Below, in pieces: positions 1 to 7,985 of a stretch of 20,962 nt of DNA; positions within the stretch are counted from its first letter, which is position 1, and each line of letters opens with the position of its first letter. The stretch spans positions 1 through 20,962 of the forward strand of contig CAZOFA010000039.1 of the NCBI GenBank assembly GCA_964578975.1. Reading direction: 5' to 3'. The position numbers were made by a program, and so were the translations under genes. The DNA is from CAYRUP01 sp964578975. GTDB taxonomy: Bacteria; Pseudomonadota; Gammaproteobacteria; DSM-16500. Under the pieces are notes generated by a model that worked only from the letters and a program-made list of their open reading frames with translations, did not search any database and had not been told where the DNA came from.

Positions 1-388
1 AAATAGCTTGTGCACTATCTTGATAACCGGTGCCATTACCCATCGCACAAAAAAGTACGTGACAAAAACTATTGAGATCAGCCTGACTCATTTCCGGTAA
101 ATAAATCAGCTGACCCCCACCCATTTCATCTAAACTAATTGATTCAATAAAAAGACACTGAGAACAAAAACAACACGCCGTAATTAGATTGCTAATTTTA
201 TTATTAGTGTAATTACCATCGATATTCACAATTTCCTGATATTGTCTGGCTTGAAAACCACAATAAAGGCAAGTGTAATTATCTCGTTTGAAAACTTGTT
301 CCGAAACTGGCAGGAATGCCTTATCTTCTCGTCGTCTTACAAAGATTCGCCATCCATTTAAATTAACTGCCAGTTGAAGTTCATGCAT
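1..388 (-). CDS. icmJ: IcmJ/DotN, Dot/Icm coupling-complex protein (partial, 3' end outside window)
   Basis: Only the N-terminal 129 residues lie in the window; the frame stays open to base 1. DotN is a zinc-binding, HNH-like cytosolic protein that joins the DotL coupling ATPase in the Dot/Icm type IV coupling complex and helps recruit effectors. The sequence shows the family's cysteine pattern: a CxxC pair at C40/C43 in YTCLYCGFQAR, then C72, C73, C75 and C78 in ITACCFCSQC. The text between them (IVNIDGNYTNNKISNLITAC) is the HNH-like core as I remember it from Legionella IcmJ. The start chosen is the ATG at 386-388, 12 nt downstream of the icmD stop, so the two are probably co-transcribed; the ribosome site is weak. 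Position after icmD matches the Legionella order. Identification is confident; the missing C-terminus cannot be judged. Confidence 0.93.
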   Translation of the reverse strand, partial: MHELQLAVNLNGWRIFVRRREDKAFLPVSEQVFKRDNYTCLYCGFQARQYQEIVNIDGNYTNNKISNLITACCFCSQCLFIESISLDEMGGGQLIYLPEMSQADLNSFCHVLFCAMGNGTGYQDSAQAI

Positions 389-400
389 AACTTCTATCTT

Positions 401-781
401 TTAGAATGAAGGAACGCCTGATATCGTGGCCTGAACACCCGATTTACCAAACAAGGTGATACCAGTTGCTTTAAAGACAGATGGAGCAAACATCAATGCA
501 GCTGCAACACCAAGAAGTGCAATTGGCGTGCCGACAGGAACTTGAGTTGGGTTATCTTTGTGTGCTTTGAATTTAACAATCGCACCGACTGCAAATCCAA
601 ACCCAGCCACATAAGCGCCTGCTGTAATTAATTTTGCGAGATTGAGCAAGTTGAATGTAACGTTTTGAGCAATTGTGCCAATACCACCTGACACGGCCGC
701 AGCAAATACAACATCTGTGAATAGGCAGAGCATGATACCCACCAACCACAAAATTCTCTTCTTAGCCTGCTTGCTGATCAT
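401..781 (-). CDS. icmD: IcmD/DotP, Dot/Icm inner-membrane protein
   Basis: Small integral membrane component of the Dot/Icm system, 126 aa against about 130 in L. pneumophila. A basic N-terminus (KQAKKR) leads into a hydrophobic segment at about 10-28 ending in VFAAA, which may be a cleaved signal or an anchor. Two further hydrophobic segments lie at about 50-70 and 86-104. The layout around LITAGAYVAGFGFAVGAIVKFK and the later APSVFKATGITLFG parallels residues 61-126 of the neighbouring IcmC, so the two look like distant paralogues. It has its own strong Shine-Dalgarno AAGGAG (complement of 791-796), 9 nt before the ATG. The exact biochemical role of DotP is not established; family and synteny make the name secure. 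Confidence 0.9.
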   Translation of the reverse strand: MISKQAKKRILWLVGIMLCLFTDVVFAAAVSGGIGTIAQNVTFNLLNLAKLITAGAYVAGFGFAVGAIVKFKAHKDNPTQVPVGTPIALLGVAAALMFAPSVFKATGITLFGKSGVQATISGVPSF

Positions 782-809
782 ATATCTACTCTCCTTTAGT
801 ATTTCTGTG

Positions 810-836
810 ATGATAATAAACTGGTTTGTTTTTCAA
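810..836 (-). promoter_or_regulatory. Weak candidate promoter upstream of icmD
   Basis: In the 146-nt gap between icmC and icmD, the minus strand carries TTGAAA (complement of 831-836) and TATCAT (complement of 810-815), each 5/6 to consensus. The spacer is only 15 nt. It could give icmD-icmJ expression separate from the genes upstream. The short spacer makes this a weak call. The rest of the 782-927 gap shows only AT-rich tracts and no gene. Confidence 0.25.
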
Positions 837-927
837 CTCCGTCATTAGCCGGCGTATAATACCTCACGCATTTCCCCTATCAATTCTAATCGGGGTATAA
901 GCCCTTAAACAACTCTTTTTTTATTTT

Positions 928-1572
928 TTATGGGGAAAGATTTCCTATGCCTAACGTAGAAAATACCGCTTGTAAAAATTGATAAAGATTAATGCATAAA
1001 ATACCTGCAATAATGTGAGCCATTGCTTTGGCAAAAGTCCCCGGTTGCCCGCCACCGCCTGACGTATGATTTAATATCAATAAGCCTCTGATAAATGCAA
1101 TGGTTCCCACTAATTGAATCACCATAAAAGCGGCATTAGTTAAATCTGTCCAACTTCCACCACTCGAAGGTAAATAGCCATAAGGATTTGGGCTCGCCCA
1201 AAAGGTAGACATGCCGACTTGTACAGCGCTTGGCAAATAAATCAACATTGCGCCTACCGTCAAATAAGTGATGGGTTTAGAAATATGATGCTCTTGCGAC
1301 ATCATGCTGCGCGATTCGCCAAAATGTTTGAATTCCGTGACGCCTTTTATGACAAACCAGAATCCCATGACATAGGCTAATGCGGTCACCAAACGCATTA
1401 AGTTGGGAACTGTTTCAGCGAAATTCATCAAGATGGTTGCAACATCAGGAGTCCCTGTCGAACCAAAACTCGCGGCATACGCAGAATTTGCATACAGGAA
1501 TATTCCGCAGACACCAAGCGTTATCTTAATAAAACGCTCAATCACTTGTAGAGAGAATTGAAAATATTTCAT
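928..1572 (-). CDS. icmC: IcmC/DotE, Dot/Icm inner-membrane protein
   Basis: Polytopic membrane protein of the Dot/Icm apparatus, 214 aa (about 194 in L. pneumophila). Hydrophobic segments are visible at about 13-30, 56-78, 102-120, 146-167 and 181-205. The central part (LVTALAYVMGFWFVIKGV, then ITYLTVGAMLIYLPSAV) is the conserved stretch of the DotE family and resembles the neighbouring IcmD. A Gly-rich loop (SGGGGQPG, 171-178) precedes the last segment. The ATG at 1570-1572 lies 19 nt past the icmG stop, consistent with one transcript. Function is known only as an inner-membrane part of the secretion machine. No truncation or frameshift is seen. Confidence 0.9.
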   Translation of the reverse strand: MKYFQFSLQVIERFIKITLGVCGIFLYANSAYAASFGSTGTPDVATILMNFAETVPNLMRLVTALAYVMGFWFVIKGVTEFKHFGESRSMMSQEHHISKPITYLTVGAMLIYLPSAVQVGMSTFWASPNPYGYLPSSGGSWTDLTNAAFMVIQLVGTIAFIRGLLILNHTSGGGGQPGTFAKAMAHIIAGILCINLYQFLQAVFSTLGIGNLSP

Positions 1573-1591
1573 AAATCAACATTCACTCCTA

Positions 1592-2521
1592 TCAATCACC
1601 GCTCGCACCGTAGGATAGCGTTACAATTTTGTTCCCTGTATCGATATCAACAATTCCATCATAGGGATCAATTTTAGTAATGCGTCCAAATCCTCTTAAC
1701 ACATCGCCTTCTGCAACTGTTACCGTATCACCTGCTTCTGTTTTCAACCATGCACGTCCCGGGATAATGGCTTGCACAGTATACATTGATCGAGGTGACG
1801 CAACCGCTCGCACTATTTGTGGCGATGCTTGAGCCGCACGTGCATTACGCAATATTTTCGTCAACTGACGGAATGCCACTTCCATATTGCTGACACGGCT
1901 TGTTAAATCTTGCACTTGTGTGCGCAATTGAGTATTTTGCGTTTCTGCATCAGTCATGCGTTGACTATATTGTGTTTGTAATAAATTCATCATCGCAGTA
2001 TTTTGTTGTTCTAAGGTATTTATTCTATCCATTAAGTTTTTTGAATCAGTGACTGTCGTCACTACGCTCGGTGCACTGGCCGTCTGTGGTGCATTAACTG
2101 TTTGTGTGGTGGTCGTCACAACGGGTGGCGCTGGTTGTTGCACAACAGGTTGTGGCGCCGCAATAACAGGTGCGGTCGGCTGTGGTGCTGTCGTTGAAGT
2201 GGTTGTGGTTATTTTAGTGGGAGGTGCCGTGGGTGTCGGTGTTGCTTGTTGTGAAAAATCCGTCACGGGTGCTGTTGTTGAAGAGGGCACAACGAGTTTA
2301 TAAACTACTCCAATTAAAACAATAAAAATAACGACGCCAACTACAATTCGACGATGGTTTTTGAGTTTATCGGCAAAACTTTCTTTTGCAACTACAACCG
2401 CAGCCGTATCTTTTGCAGCTGCATCTGTTTCCATGTCGTAGTTAACTTGATCATCAGAAAAGTGATATTCACTTTCACTTTCCTCATGCCCTTCGTTTTC
2501 ATCGTAGCGTTCATTTACCAT
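1592..2521 (-). CDS. icmG: IcmG/DotF, bitopic inner-membrane protein with periplasmic coiled coil
   Basis: DotF is an inner-membrane component that contacts the DotG/DotH core and has been linked to effector binding. The 309 residues divide clearly. An acidic cytosolic tail (1-50, rich in E, D and S) is followed by one membrane segment at about 58-74. A low-complexity Thr/Pro/Val/Ala linker runs from about 80 to 158 and a predicted coiled coil from about 160 to 228 (NLMDRINTLEQQNTAMMNLL). The small C-terminal beta-type domain at about 245-309 (YTVQAIIPGRAWLK onward) is the most conserved part. Legionella DotF is about 269 aa, so the extra length is mostly in the linker. The ribosome site AAGGGG lies 9 nt before the ATG. 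Next upstream is icmE, across a 156-nt gap. Confidence 0.9.
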   Translation of the reverse strand: MVNERYDENEGHEESESEYHFSDDQVNYDMETDAAAKDTAAVVVAKESFADKLKNHRRIVVGVVIFIVLIGVVYKLVVPSSTTAPVTDFSQQATPTPTAPPTKITTTTSTTAPQPTAPVIAAPQPVVQQPAPPVVTTTTQTVNAPQTASAPSVVTTVTDSKNLMDRINTLEQQNTAMMNLLQTQYSQRMTDAETQNTQLRTQVQDLTSRVSNMEVAFRQLTKILRNARAAQASPQIVRAVASPRSMYTVQAIIPGRAWLKTEAGDTVTVAEGDVLRGFGRITKIDPYDGIVDIDTGNKIVTLSYGASGD

Positions 2522-2574
2522 GTTTACGCCCCTTTTAAATTCCCGGCACCTGCAATGTTCCGTCCCTGCAACAC

Positions 2575-2580
2575 ATTATA
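2575..2580 (-). promoter_or_regulatory. Possible -10 box upstream of icmG
   Basis: The minus strand reads TATAAT at 2580-2575, about 54 nt before the icmG ATG, inside the 156-nt icmE-icmG gap (2522-2677). No good -35 hexamer lies 16-18 nt upstream, so this is only a candidate for an internal promoter. I see no small gene or strong hairpin in the rest of the gap. Confidence 0.25.
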
Positions 2581-2677
2581 GGAGAATCTTTATTTAAGTA
2601 TAATACCGTTATTTAACTCTCTATTTTTCCATGATAAAACTGGTACGGTCAATCAAATGATTATATAACTCATTGAA

Positions 2678-4858
2678 TTATGTAACGTCTGACATAAATA
2701 ATATACCTAAACCAACTCCCGCATTCACTTTCACTGTTGCTGGCGTATTCACATATCCTTGTACAACATTGGTAAAAGCAGTACCGACTTGTCCTAATGC
2801 CACTGCAATATTTTTCCCTGGGCTCAATTTAGGATGGGTTGAGGATGTTCCAAAAATACCCGTCGTGCTATCGCCCGCGTTGGAAATACCTTGGGCATAA
2901 CCGGTCAAAAATGATGAGGCAAACAATGATCCATAACGCATGAGGTAATGATGATTGACGTTGCTCGCCATCACCGTACGCGCGGTATCAGGATCAATTG
3001 CAAACGCAGAAACGGATTTTGTTTTCAACCAATCATCTCGATTCATCAATGTAAAACTTAAACTCACGCGATCTTGACCTTGCGCCAGAGAAAGCTTACC
3101 GAGCAATGTTGCGCCTTTAAATGGACCTTGCACAATGGTTACCATCACCGGTGTATCCGGATAATCACTATCGACCGCTGTTTCTAATACGCCAAACAAG
3201 ATCGTTCCGGACTTAATTAACGGAGGACCTGCGCTTGCCATTGCCGATTCAGCGCTTGCAGCGCCTGTCGCACCCGCTGTTTTTGCGGCGGCACCAGCCG
3301 CACCCTTCGCGTCTGTAGGTGGTGTGCCGGCCGTGTGTACCATTTTAGGCGGCGCCCATGCCGCGATTAATGCTTGCGCTTGCCCAGACATGGCGGATTG
3401 TAATGCTTGAATGCGTTGTGCGCGATCAAGTAGCGCTTGTTGATCCGTCTGCGCTTCTGCCGCAGTAAATTGTGTCGTCGTTTCAGTAGTGGTGGCGGGA
3501 ACAGGTTGTGCCTGAATCGCTTGTTGTAATCGTGCGAAATCGGACGTGGTCGGAAGATTAGTCGCAACGGTCGCCCCCACACCTACTGGTGTAATGGACG
3601 CTTGATAGTTTTGCATCAATTCAGAAGCCATTTCCGGTGAAATTAATCCTGCTTGGACGGCGCGTTTTAATTCATCTCCATACGCTGATGCACTCGCATT
3701 ATTCGCTTGTAAATTCTTTAATCGCTCTGCTTGCGCTTTTAAATCACTTAATTTCTGACAGCTCGCTGGAATCGTTTTATTTTTATCGTTACCTTTTGCC
3801 TGTTCTTGAAGTTTCAAATCTTGTTGACAGAGCGCTTCTTGCTGTTGAATTAATTCATCTAAAGCACCATTTCCCATGACTTTTCTTGCTTTGTAATCTG
3901 CTAATAGTTTTGCAGCTTCGGCCGGAGTAATTTTTCCTTCCGCGACTAACCGTTGTAATGCTGCCGCATATTCATCGACCGGAACATTTTTTTCGAGCAT
4001 GGCTGCGAGTTGATTCGCAACATCTGGTGTAATCGCACCCGATTTTGCTAATTGTTTTAATTCGAAAATTCCTTGTTTCTTTGCTTCACGCGCATGCTGT
4101 TGGGAATATTGTGCAAGTAATTGCGCTGCAACATCTGGAGAAATTTTTCCTGCTTTCACCAAACGATTTAATTCATTTGCATAATCATTTGGCGAAATAC
4201 CGCTTTTTTGTAATGCCAATAATTGATTCGCCGTATCAAGCGGTAACCGACCCGCTGTGATTAACGCATCCATAGTTTTCGCACTTTCAGTGAGCAAAGC
4301 ATTTTGATGTTGTTTTTTATATTGCTCTAATAATTTTCGTGCTTGTTCGGGGGTTAATTTTCCTTCTTTCACTAATTGCGCCAATGCAGCCGCGTATTCA
4401 TCCACCGGGACATTGTTTTTAGCCATCGCTAACAACATATCCGCATCTTTTTGCGGCAGTTTTCCCCCTTTCACTAAATCATTGATGCTGTCTGCAACGT
4501 TGACTTCATCGGTACTTTGACATAAGACCGTACAACTTTGTGTGGTTGTCTGCGATGAGACATTTACCATCGTTGGCACTGCACTGGTGCCGGTGATCTG
4601 TGCTTGTTGTGCAGACTGGGCATTCGCTTGCATTAATGCACGGTAATATTCAGGCGATAATTGTGAACCGGGAACGGATTGCAATCCAGAAGGAGCATTC
4701 GCGACGCGTGATCCACCGCCTGCGGTTCCATTCGATAAATAACGCACAAGAACAAAAACAACGACCGCAATACCCATCACCGCCGCAAATAAAATAAATA
4801 TGCGCGACTTAGCACTTGCAGTCGAAAAAAACTTTAAGCTAGGTAACTTTATCGCCAT
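2678..4858 (-). CDS. icmE: IcmE/DotG, VirB10-like envelope-spanning core protein with 71-residue helical repeats
   Basis: DotG spans from the inner membrane to the outer-membrane core and forms part of the Dot/Icm channel. The 726 aa are well below the roughly 1048 of L. pneumophila DotG. One membrane segment lies at about 19-40. Residues 124-326 hold three helical repeats of period 71 (starting near L128, L199, L270), each built of two half-units such as LVKEGKLTPEQARKLL, with NVPVDEYAAAL repeated exactly in units 1 and 3. A degenerate fourth unit lies at about 375-420. Then come an Ala/Gly-rich linker (512-545) and the conserved VirB10-like domain (548-726, GTILFGVLETAVDSDYPDTP onward). Periplasmic cysteines C109/C113 and C344/C367 could form disulfides. 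The ATG shares one base with the icmK stop (TGATG), so translation is probably coupled. Confidence 0.93.
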   Translation of the reverse strand: MAIKLPSLKFFSTASAKSRIFILFAAVMGIAVVVFVLVRYLSNGTAGGGSRVANAPSGLQSVPGSQLSPEYYRALMQANAQSAQQAQITGTSAVPTMVNVSSQTTTQSCTVLCQSTDEVNVADSINDLVKGGKLPQKDADMLLAMAKNNVPVDEYAAALAQLVKEGKLTPEQARKLLEQYKKQHQNALLTESAKTMDALITAGRLPLDTANQLLALQKSGISPNDYANELNRLVKAGKISPDVAAQLLAQYSQQHAREAKKQGIFELKQLAKSGAITPDVANQLAAMLEKNVPVDEYAAALQRLVAEGKITPAEAAKLLADYKARKVMGNGALDELIQQQEALCQQDLKLQEQAKGNDKNKTIPASCQKLSDLKAQAERLKNLQANNASASAYGDELKRAVQAGLISPEMASELMQNYQASITPVGVGATVATNLPTTSDFARLQQAIQAQPVPATTTETTTQFTAAEAQTDQQALLDRAQRIQALQSAMSGQAQALIAAWAPPKMVHTAGTPPTDAKGAAGAAAKTAGATGAASAESAMASAGPPLIKSGTILFGVLETAVDSDYPDTPVMVTIVQGPFKGATLLGKLSLAQGQDRVSLSFTLMNRDDWLKTKSVSAFAIDPDTARTVMASNVNHHYLMRYGSLFASSFLTGYAQGISNAGDSTTGIFGTSSTHPKLSPGKNIAVALGQVGTAFTNVVQGYVNTPATVKVNAGVGLGILFMSDVT

Positions 4859-5910
4859 CAGAAACCCTCAATCTTCAATTCGATCGGCTGACCGTATTGA
4901 GACACCAAGACAGAAGAACTTTTCGGCATCTCATAAGCATACATTCCATCGGGGCTCACCATTCTGCCAACCCAACCCGGAGAAAGAACAGTTAAGCGAG
5001 TGCGTAGATACATTCGTTCGCCTAATAACCAGGCTAAACAATCGCCTCCTTTCACAGACAATTGTCGACTACCAGGCGGCGCAACACCATCTAAAACATT
5101 TAATAAAAGTTGACTTGCACTATTGGGTAAACCAGTGCCGGTCGGCAAATCTTTTGAATTCGGACCTAATCCCGCCACATGAATATCCGTGCGATAATCC
5201 ACGACGCGTTGTCCTAACACCAATTCCAATGTGATGGGTGTTTCCATTCCCATTAATCGGATGACTAAATCACTATTACCGTATGGCGAGCTCGCTTGAA
5301 CGAGTAAAACATTGCTTTTACCATCCCATTGGATGGTTGTCGTTTTCGGATCGCCAATATCAAAAGAAGCGATGGGCCACGGTGCTCCTGCTGAATCAAC
5401 AAAGACAAGTGACGTCACATAACCTTGCGCGAGTCGAATTGCCGGGGGCGTGGCACCAGGTGCCAAATTTACCATTAATGTGGATGAAACCGGTTTTGGC
5501 GGAACAGTTGCCGGCATGGCCGCTGCACGTTGTGATTGATCAATCAATTGTTTTAACTTCACCACTTGTTCAGGTGATAACGGCATGTTTTGCTGCATCA
5601 TCGCATTAAAAGCGGCATCTGATTCGCTATTGCGAGGTGACGGCGGTATTGATTTTAAAATGGCTTGCTGAGATTCGCTGTACGTTAATGGTTTCGATGC
5701 CACTAACACTTTTTTCACCGGAACTACCTTTTTAACCACAATAGGTGCAGGTGCAAGCTGACCCTGGTTGTTATTTTTCAACCAGTCTTGAAATTGTGCC
5801 ATGTCGGCTTCACTAGGTATGACATCTTGAGTTTGCGCGATTGCTTGATAGGGAAATAACAAACCCAGCAAAAAAAAGATTCCTAGTTTTTTTAACGATG
5901 CTTTATCCAT
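4858..5910 (-). CDS. icmK: IcmK/DotH, outer-membrane core component
   Basis: DotH joins DotC, DotD, DotG and DotK in the outer-membrane core complex of the Dot/Icm system. The 350 aa agree with about 360 in L. pneumophila. A signal peptide is clear: KKLGIFFLLGLLF followed by likely cleavage after AIA (residue 25). A Pro/Lys/Val-rich segment (about 53-75) leads to a helical stretch (80-125) and then the conserved domain from about 145 (VNLAPGATPPAIRLAQGYVT) to the end. The C-terminus contains GDCLAWLLGERMYLRTRLTVLSP, typical of the family. The start overlaps the 3' end of the third icmL by 8 nt. A strong AAGGAGG (complement of 5931-5937) lies 20 nt before the ATG, too far for ideal spacing, so initiation may rely on coupling. 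The stop overlaps the icmE start by one base. Confidence 0.92.
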   Translation of the reverse strand: MDKASLKKLGIFFLLGLLFPYQAIAQTQDVIPSEADMAQFQDWLKNNNQGQLAPAPIVVKKVVPVKKVLVASKPLTYSESQQAILKSIPPSPRNSESDAAFNAMMQQNMPLSPEQVVKLKQLIDQSQRAAAMPATVPPKPVSSTLMVNLAPGATPPAIRLAQGYVTSLVFVDSAGAPWPIASFDIGDPKTTTIQWDGKSNVLLVQASSPYGNSDLVIRLMGMETPITLELVLGQRVVDYRTDIHVAGLGPNSKDLPTGTGLPNSASQLLLNVLDGVAPPGSRQLSVKGGDCLAWLLGERMYLRTRLTVLSPGWVGRMVSPDGMYAYEMPKSSSVLVSQYGQPIELKIEGF

Positions 5911-6556
5911 TGGTGTTGGCTTGGTTTCCCCCTCCTTTTACAACCACCATTTTTTCTATTCCTACACCGGATAAATTATTAAGTGTAGAAGTCCTTACAA
6001 TCAACGCTTGAATAACTAAGGGTGAGTCATTCCCCTTAATTGAACTACTATAACTGAGATTAAGCGGCATTTGTATCCACCAACCATAAACATCCCCGGG
6101 TAAAATACCTTGGTTTAAAATAAAAGGCGCCCCATTGGGTTCCGCATTCATAAATATTTTTTGACTGATAATTGTTTTACCGTCCGCATAAGGTTTAATG
6201 ATAGATAAAAAATTTTTCCACCCATTGGTGGTGAAATACGGCATATTCGCATTAAATTGCGCATCAAAATCAATAAAATCATATTTAAAAAGGGCCGGTA
6301 AGACTTCACTGATCCATTGGATTAAATCAGCTTGACTTAAGTAGGGTTGATTAACTGGCACAGGTGCCACCGTGCGAAACTCATCGCCCACTGAAAAAGA
6401 AACGGGAGCGGGTTTTGAAAATTGTAAATAAAGAGAGGTGGCTGCTAACAAAATAATTGAAACTAACAATATGGCAAATGCAGCAAGTGCTTTATAAAAG
6501 CCGTCCCGATAAAAATCGTCCCTCAACTCGACTAGCTGTAGCTCTTCTACTGCCAT
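5903..6556 (-). CDS. icmL: IcmL/DotI paralogue (third copy in transcription order)
   Basis: DotI is an inner-membrane protein whose periplasmic domain resembles VirB8/TraM and which assembles with DotJ. This copy has 217 aa. LRDDFYRDGFYK at 11-22 carries the family's FYR motif just before the membrane segment (about 23-45). The periplasmic domain shows MPYFTTNGWKNFL and NQGILPGDVYGWWIQMP, the hallmark blocks shared with the two copies upstream. The tail ends in VVVKGGGNQANTNG, unlike its sisters. It overlaps icmK by 8 nt but is separated from the second copy by 122 nt containing a perfect palindrome. A GGGGA ribosome site lies close to the ATG at 6554-6556. It is divergent from the other copies, so the duplication is old. 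Which copy is the true DotI orthologue cannot be settled by eye. Confidence 0.88.
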   Translation of the reverse strand: MAVEELQLVELRDDFYRDGFYKALAAFAILLVSIILLAATSLYLQFSKPAPVSFSVGDEFRTVAPVPVNQPYLSQADLIQWISEVLPALFKYDFIDFDAQFNANMPYFTTNGWKNFLSIIKPYADGKTIISQKIFMNAEPNGAPFILNQGILPGDVYGWWIQMPLNLSYSSSIKGNDSPLVIQALIVRTSTLNNLSGVGIEKMVVVKGGGNQANTNG

Positions 6557-6660
6557 TATTCCCCGCTATTTTTATCGCAAGCACTTACAATTTAAGCGAA
6601 AAATGTACCTTAAATGAGTATATAGCACGCACTTATAATTGTATACCCATGGTACTTTCT

Positions 6661-6676
6661 CGTGCCTCGAGGCACG
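6661..6676. repeat. Perfect 16-bp palindrome between the second and third icmL
   Basis: CGTGCCTCGAGGCACG is its own reverse complement. It begins 2 nt past the stop codon of the second icmL copy. The remaining 6557-6660 stretch is AT-rich, holds the near-palindrome TATAATTGTATA and no gene. The palindrome could form a small RNA hairpin or a protein-binding site; no T-tract follows on the minus strand, so it is not a canonical terminator. Confidence 0.6.
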
Positions 6677-6678
6677 CG

Positions 6679-7353
6679 CTACATTCCGCTTTGAGTTGGA
6701 TTCACAGCAATCATCTGAATGATTCCCAATCCCTTATAACTTTGTAATTCATTCTGACGTTGTACGATGGTAGTAATGATTAAGGCATTCGTGATTCTAA
6801 ATTTATCGTTAAAAGGTGGCATCAAATAAGTGACTAAAACAGGCATTTGATATTTCCATGCCAACGCACCGGATAATATTCCTTGATTGATCAATTTAGG
6901 TGGTGCGACCACTCTTGCAGTGACGATTTGTTTTCGCTCGGTAAGCGCAAGTAAGTTATTGGATGCAGTTAATGCATTCATATAACTGCGCCATCCATAC
7001 GTTGTAAAATATTTTTCAGCATTTTGTAACTGACCACGATAATTATAAAAATCGTACGAATAAGCCGCTTCTATCGCTTCAACTACCCAACGAGACACTT
7101 CTTCATTCGACATCATATTATTTTGTTGTAAAGAAACGACTTGAATCAGGCGACCCGATTTATCGGCTGGAAAATATAAGGGTGGCGTTGGATGGCGCAC
7201 CAAATAAACAATGATACAAATCAATACGACATTCATAAGTAAACTTAACGAATAAACGCCGAGAATAAATCTAAATTTTTTACGATAAAATTCATTGCGC
7301 AGATGCACAAGCACTAAGGCATCATCCAGAATATCTTTACTCTCGGTATTCAT
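6679..7353 (-). CDS. icmL: IcmL/DotI paralogue (second copy)
   Basis: A 224-residue member of the DotI family. VHLRNEFYRKKFRF at 16-29 leads into a membrane segment at about 31-52. The periplasmic VirB8-like domain shows YFTTYGWRSYM, NQGILSGALAWKYQMPVLVTY and the C-terminal GLGIIQMIAVNP block. The AWKYQMPVLVTY phrase is close to Legionella DotI as I recall it. The ATG at 7351-7353 has a GAGGGAG ribosome site about 4 nt upstream and lies 12 nt past the first copy's TGA TGA double stop. Co-translation with the first copy is likely. Together with the flanking copies it suggests a mixed DotI oligomer, but that is inference. Confidence 0.9.
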   Translation of the reverse strand: MNTESKDILDDALVLVHLRNEFYRKKFRFILGVYSLSLLMNVVLICIIVYLVRHPTPPLYFPADKSGRLIQVVSLQQNNMMSNEEVSRWVVEAIEAAYSYDFYNYRGQLQNAEKYFTTYGWRSYMNALTASNNLLALTERKQIVTARVVAPPKLINQGILSGALAWKYQMPVLVTYLMPPFNDKFRITNALIITTIVQRQNELQSYKGLGIIQMIAVNPTQSGM

Positions 7354-7365
7354 AGCACTCCCTCA

Positions 7366-7968
7366 TCAACCGGGTGTCATCACAAATTGATCTATTCCAA
7401 TTCCGACTGGATTAGTCACTGTGGGAATTTTTACAATGGTGACAACGACAACAAAAGAATCGCGTCTGGTTTGCTCTGCACTTTGATAAGTCACCAAAAA
7501 AGGAATTTGCAGACGCCACGTATAACCGCGTCCAGGTAATGGACCTTCATTAGAAACAATCGGTGGCGCCGATACCACGCCGTTCACAAAAAGTTGATTT
7601 TGTGTGATGGTGCTAATGAGTCCTTTGATCGAATCTAAATATTCATTCCATCCCGCCTCAGTAAAATAAGGGCGTGCGAGCGCGATTTGTTTATTGTAAT
7701 TGACAAAATCAAATGTATACGCAGCAACTGCCGCTTTGCTCGCCCAACGGATGAGTGTGCTGGATAACAAATTAGGTTCAAGAGACGCGTCTAACACCAT
7801 GCGATTCCCTTTAGGAGTCACCGCCGAAAAATAGGGCAATGGTCGATGAGAAATTTGATATAACACAATGCCAACGAGAATAATTAACAAAACAATTTCC
7901 GCAATGAGCACAGAAATAATAGAGTTATAACTATTGCGAAAAAAATCATTTTGTCTTGCATTTGACAT
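7366..7968 (-). CDS. icmL: IcmL/DotI paralogue (first copy)
   Basis: DotI family inner-membrane protein, 200 aa from the start I prefer. The frame extends upstream to a GTG at 7987-7989 that overlaps the dotJ stop. However, the ATG at 7966-7968 has a GGAAGAG ribosome site about 8 nt upstream and gives MSNARQNDFFRNSY, which aligns with the short cytosolic N-termini of the family. The membrane segment is at about 17-38. Periplasmic blocks RPYFTEAGWNEYL, NEGPLPGRGYTWRLQIPFLVTY and PTVTNPVGIGIDQF are present. The last block looks most like canonical Legionella DotI, so this may be the orthologue and the other two later duplicates. Confidence 0.9.
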   Translation of the reverse strand: MSNARQNDFFRNSYNSIISVLIAEIVLLIILVGIVLYQISHRPLPYFSAVTPKGNRMVLDASLEPNLLSSTLIRWASKAAVAAYTFDFVNYNKQIALARPYFTEAGWNEYLDSIKGLISTITQNQLFVNGVVSAPPIVSNEGPLPGRGYTWRLQIPFLVTYQSAEQTRRDSFVVVVTIVKIPTVTNPVGIGIDQFVMTPG

Positions 7969-7985
7969 ATTTTTTTCTCTTCCGA

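Noticed and set aside
855..860. Plus-strand TATAAT in the icmD-icmC gap
   Set aside because: Would drive an antisense transcript into icmC; the -35 match (TTCAAC) is poor and no gene lies downstream on that strand.
2049..2303. 84-aa plus-strand frame rich in V, T, G and C
   Set aside because: Antisense of the low-complexity Thr/Pro/Val linker of icmG; composition is an artefact.
4800..5234. 144-aa plus-strand frame
   Set aside because: Opposite strand of the well-supported icmE/icmK junction, with no recognisable domain or ribosome site.
6457..6747. 96-aa plus-strand frame spanning the icmL-icmL gap
   Set aside because: Overlaps two confident icmL genes in antisense and shows no family features.
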